A DNA stretch of 64,000 bases from Algorimicrobium sediminis (lineage in GTDB: Bacteria > Bacteroidota > Bacteroidia > Flavobacteriales > Flavobacteriaceae): positions 248,001 through 312,000 of the forward strand of contig NZ_JBHULS010000002.1 in NCBI RefSeq assembly GCF_042684585.1, given 5' to 3'. Within the stretch, counting starts at the first letter, position 1. Every line of letters starts with the position of its first letter. A model generated the notes under the pieces. It did not search any database, had not been told where the DNA came from, and saw only the letters and a list, made by a program, of their open reading frames with translations. The translations under genes and the position numbers were made by a program. Of this stretch, positions 63,299 through 64,000 are shown in pieces.

Positions 63299-64000
63299 AT
63301 GAAACTACTTCCATTAGGCTTACTCTTACTTGTTACTATTAAAACCAGTTTGGCACAAGAATCTCCGCAACAGGCATTAGATTCGGTTGTTATTACCTCT
63401 AGCCGAATTGATTTGCCTTTTAAAGAAAACTCCAGAACCATCAGCATAATTACCAGCACCGATATTAAAAATAGTGCCACTACTAATGTAGCCGATTTGC
63501 TTCAACAAGTAGCCGGTGTGGATGTTAGACGTCGCGGAGCCGATGGGTCTCAAGCCGATTTATACATTCGCGGTGGTAGTTTTGATCAAACCTTACTACT
63601 TATTGATGGCATGAAACTGGACGATGCCCAAACCGGACATCATACCTTAAATATGGCATTGCCTTTAGAAGTTATTGAGCGCATTGAAATTATAAAAGGT
63701 CCAGCTGCGCGTGTTTTTGGACAAAATGCCTTTACTGGCGCTATTAATATTGTAACTAAAAAAGACATGAACACGGGCCTAACACTTCAAGCAGAAGGCG
63801 GTTCGTATGGCCAAAAAAACGCCGCTATAACGGTTGGCAGTAATTTTGAAAATTCGTCGCATATTATTCATGTGTCTAAAAATACATCCGATGGCTATCG
63901 GTATAACACCGATTTTGATAACCAGAGTTATTTCATTAAAAGTATTTTGAATAAAAACAGTTTGCCAATTTCATTTATTGCTAACTACCAAGAGCGCAAA
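63299..64000 (+). CDS. TonB-dependent receptor, 3' end outside window
   Basis: 234 residues visible from the ATG at 63299 to the window edge, with no stop. Signal peptide (KLLPLGLLLLVTIKTSLAQ), TonB-box-like LDSVVITSSR, then a plug domain (VADLLQQVAGVDVRRRG, DLYIRGGSFDQTLLLIDGM, IERIEIIKGPAARVFGQNAFTGAINIVTKK) and the first barrel strands. There is no CarboxypepD_reg-like N-terminal domain, so it resembles the BtuB/colicin-receptor type rather than the Sus-type receptors elsewhere in the window. Divergent from the MocR-type regulator. Confidence 0.9.
   Translation, partial: MKLLPLGLLLLVTIKTSLAQESPQQALDSVVITSSRIDLPFKENSRTISIITSTDIKNSATTNVADLLQQVAGVDVRRRGADGSQADLYIRGGSFDQTLLLIDGMKLDDAQTGHHTLNMALPLEVIERIEIIKGPAARVFGQNAFTGAINIVTKKDMNTGLTLQAEGGSYGQKNAAITVGSNFENSSHIIHVSKNTSDGYRYNTDFDNQSYFIKSILNKNSLPISFIANYQERK

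Noticed and set aside
1..64000. tRNA, rRNA, CRISPR arrays, phage or transposase genes
   Set aside because: I read both strands and the gaps between genes and found no cloverleaf-like segment, repeat-spacer array, integrase or transposase motif. Most gaps are under 200 bases and the coding density is high.

Overview
This window is a chromosomal segment from a member of the Bacteroidota, almost certainly a marine-type Flavobacteriaceae. The evidence is AT-rich DNA, TAnnTTTG-type promoter -7 elements, four TonB-dependent receptors, many DUF families typical of the group (DUF2480, DUF3078, DUF4270, DUF5689), a type IX secretion (T9SS) cargo protein, a split atpD-atpC pair and a type-2 isoleucyl-tRNA synthetase. 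I see no rRNA, tRNA, CRISPR array, integrase, transposase or phage gene. It looks like stable core genome plus nutrient-uptake loci.

Layout. 1-4.4 kb: tail of an Fe-S assembly (suf) cluster: sufS (cut by the window edge), a META lipoprotein, sufE, a DUF59 (SufT-like) gene, DUF2480 and a DUF3078 gene. 4.6-8.1 kb: a PBP1A-type peptidoglycan synthase and HflX. 8.2-18.2 kb: an accessory-looking block with two paralogous endonuclease/exonuclease/phosphatase (EEP) proteins, a DUF5689 lipoprotein paired with a TonB-dependent receptor, and a second receptor. This may be an organophosphate or nucleic-acid scavenging locus. 18.4-25.6 kb: pgi, an M23 lipoprotein, tryptophan 2,3-dioxygenase and DUF3108 in one run, then hppD and hmgA (tyrosine catabolism). 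25.8-29.9 kb: a type Vd patatin-barrel protein overlapping uvrC. 30.0-32.9 kb: a rimB-rimK-AstE-like operon plus 5-formyl-THF cyclo-ligase. 32.9-38.9 kb: ileS, a DksA-like gene, a DUF4097-like gene, lspA and a second M23 gene. 39.0-44.9 kb: a membrane protein, a decayed gene, radA, an esterase-fold protein, a flippase-like protein, panD and panC. 45.0-49.4 kb: a reduced glycogen-synthase-like protein, a DUF4270 lipoprotein and glmS. 49.5-56.0 kb: a TonB receptor/SGNH-lipoprotein pair, then atpD and atpC. 56.2-64 kb: an SSS symporter, a lone umuD, a T9SS cargo gene with two small secreted proteins, a MocR-type regulator and a fourth TonB receptor that runs off the window end.

Most striking points. 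RimK, which adds glutamates to ribosomal protein S6, sits with RimB and an M14-fold (AstE-type) hydrolase, so a glutamylation writer/eraser system is conceivable. Several proteins have altered catalytic motifs: IleS with GxHH in place of HxGH, a MocR regulator without its PLP lysine, an esterase with Asp at the nucleophile position, an M23 peptidase with Cys for a zinc-ligand His, a glycogen synthase fragment without its substrate motif, and a DksA without its zinc cysteines. A decayed gene at about 39.66-39.98 kb is interrupted only by TAA and TAG codons.
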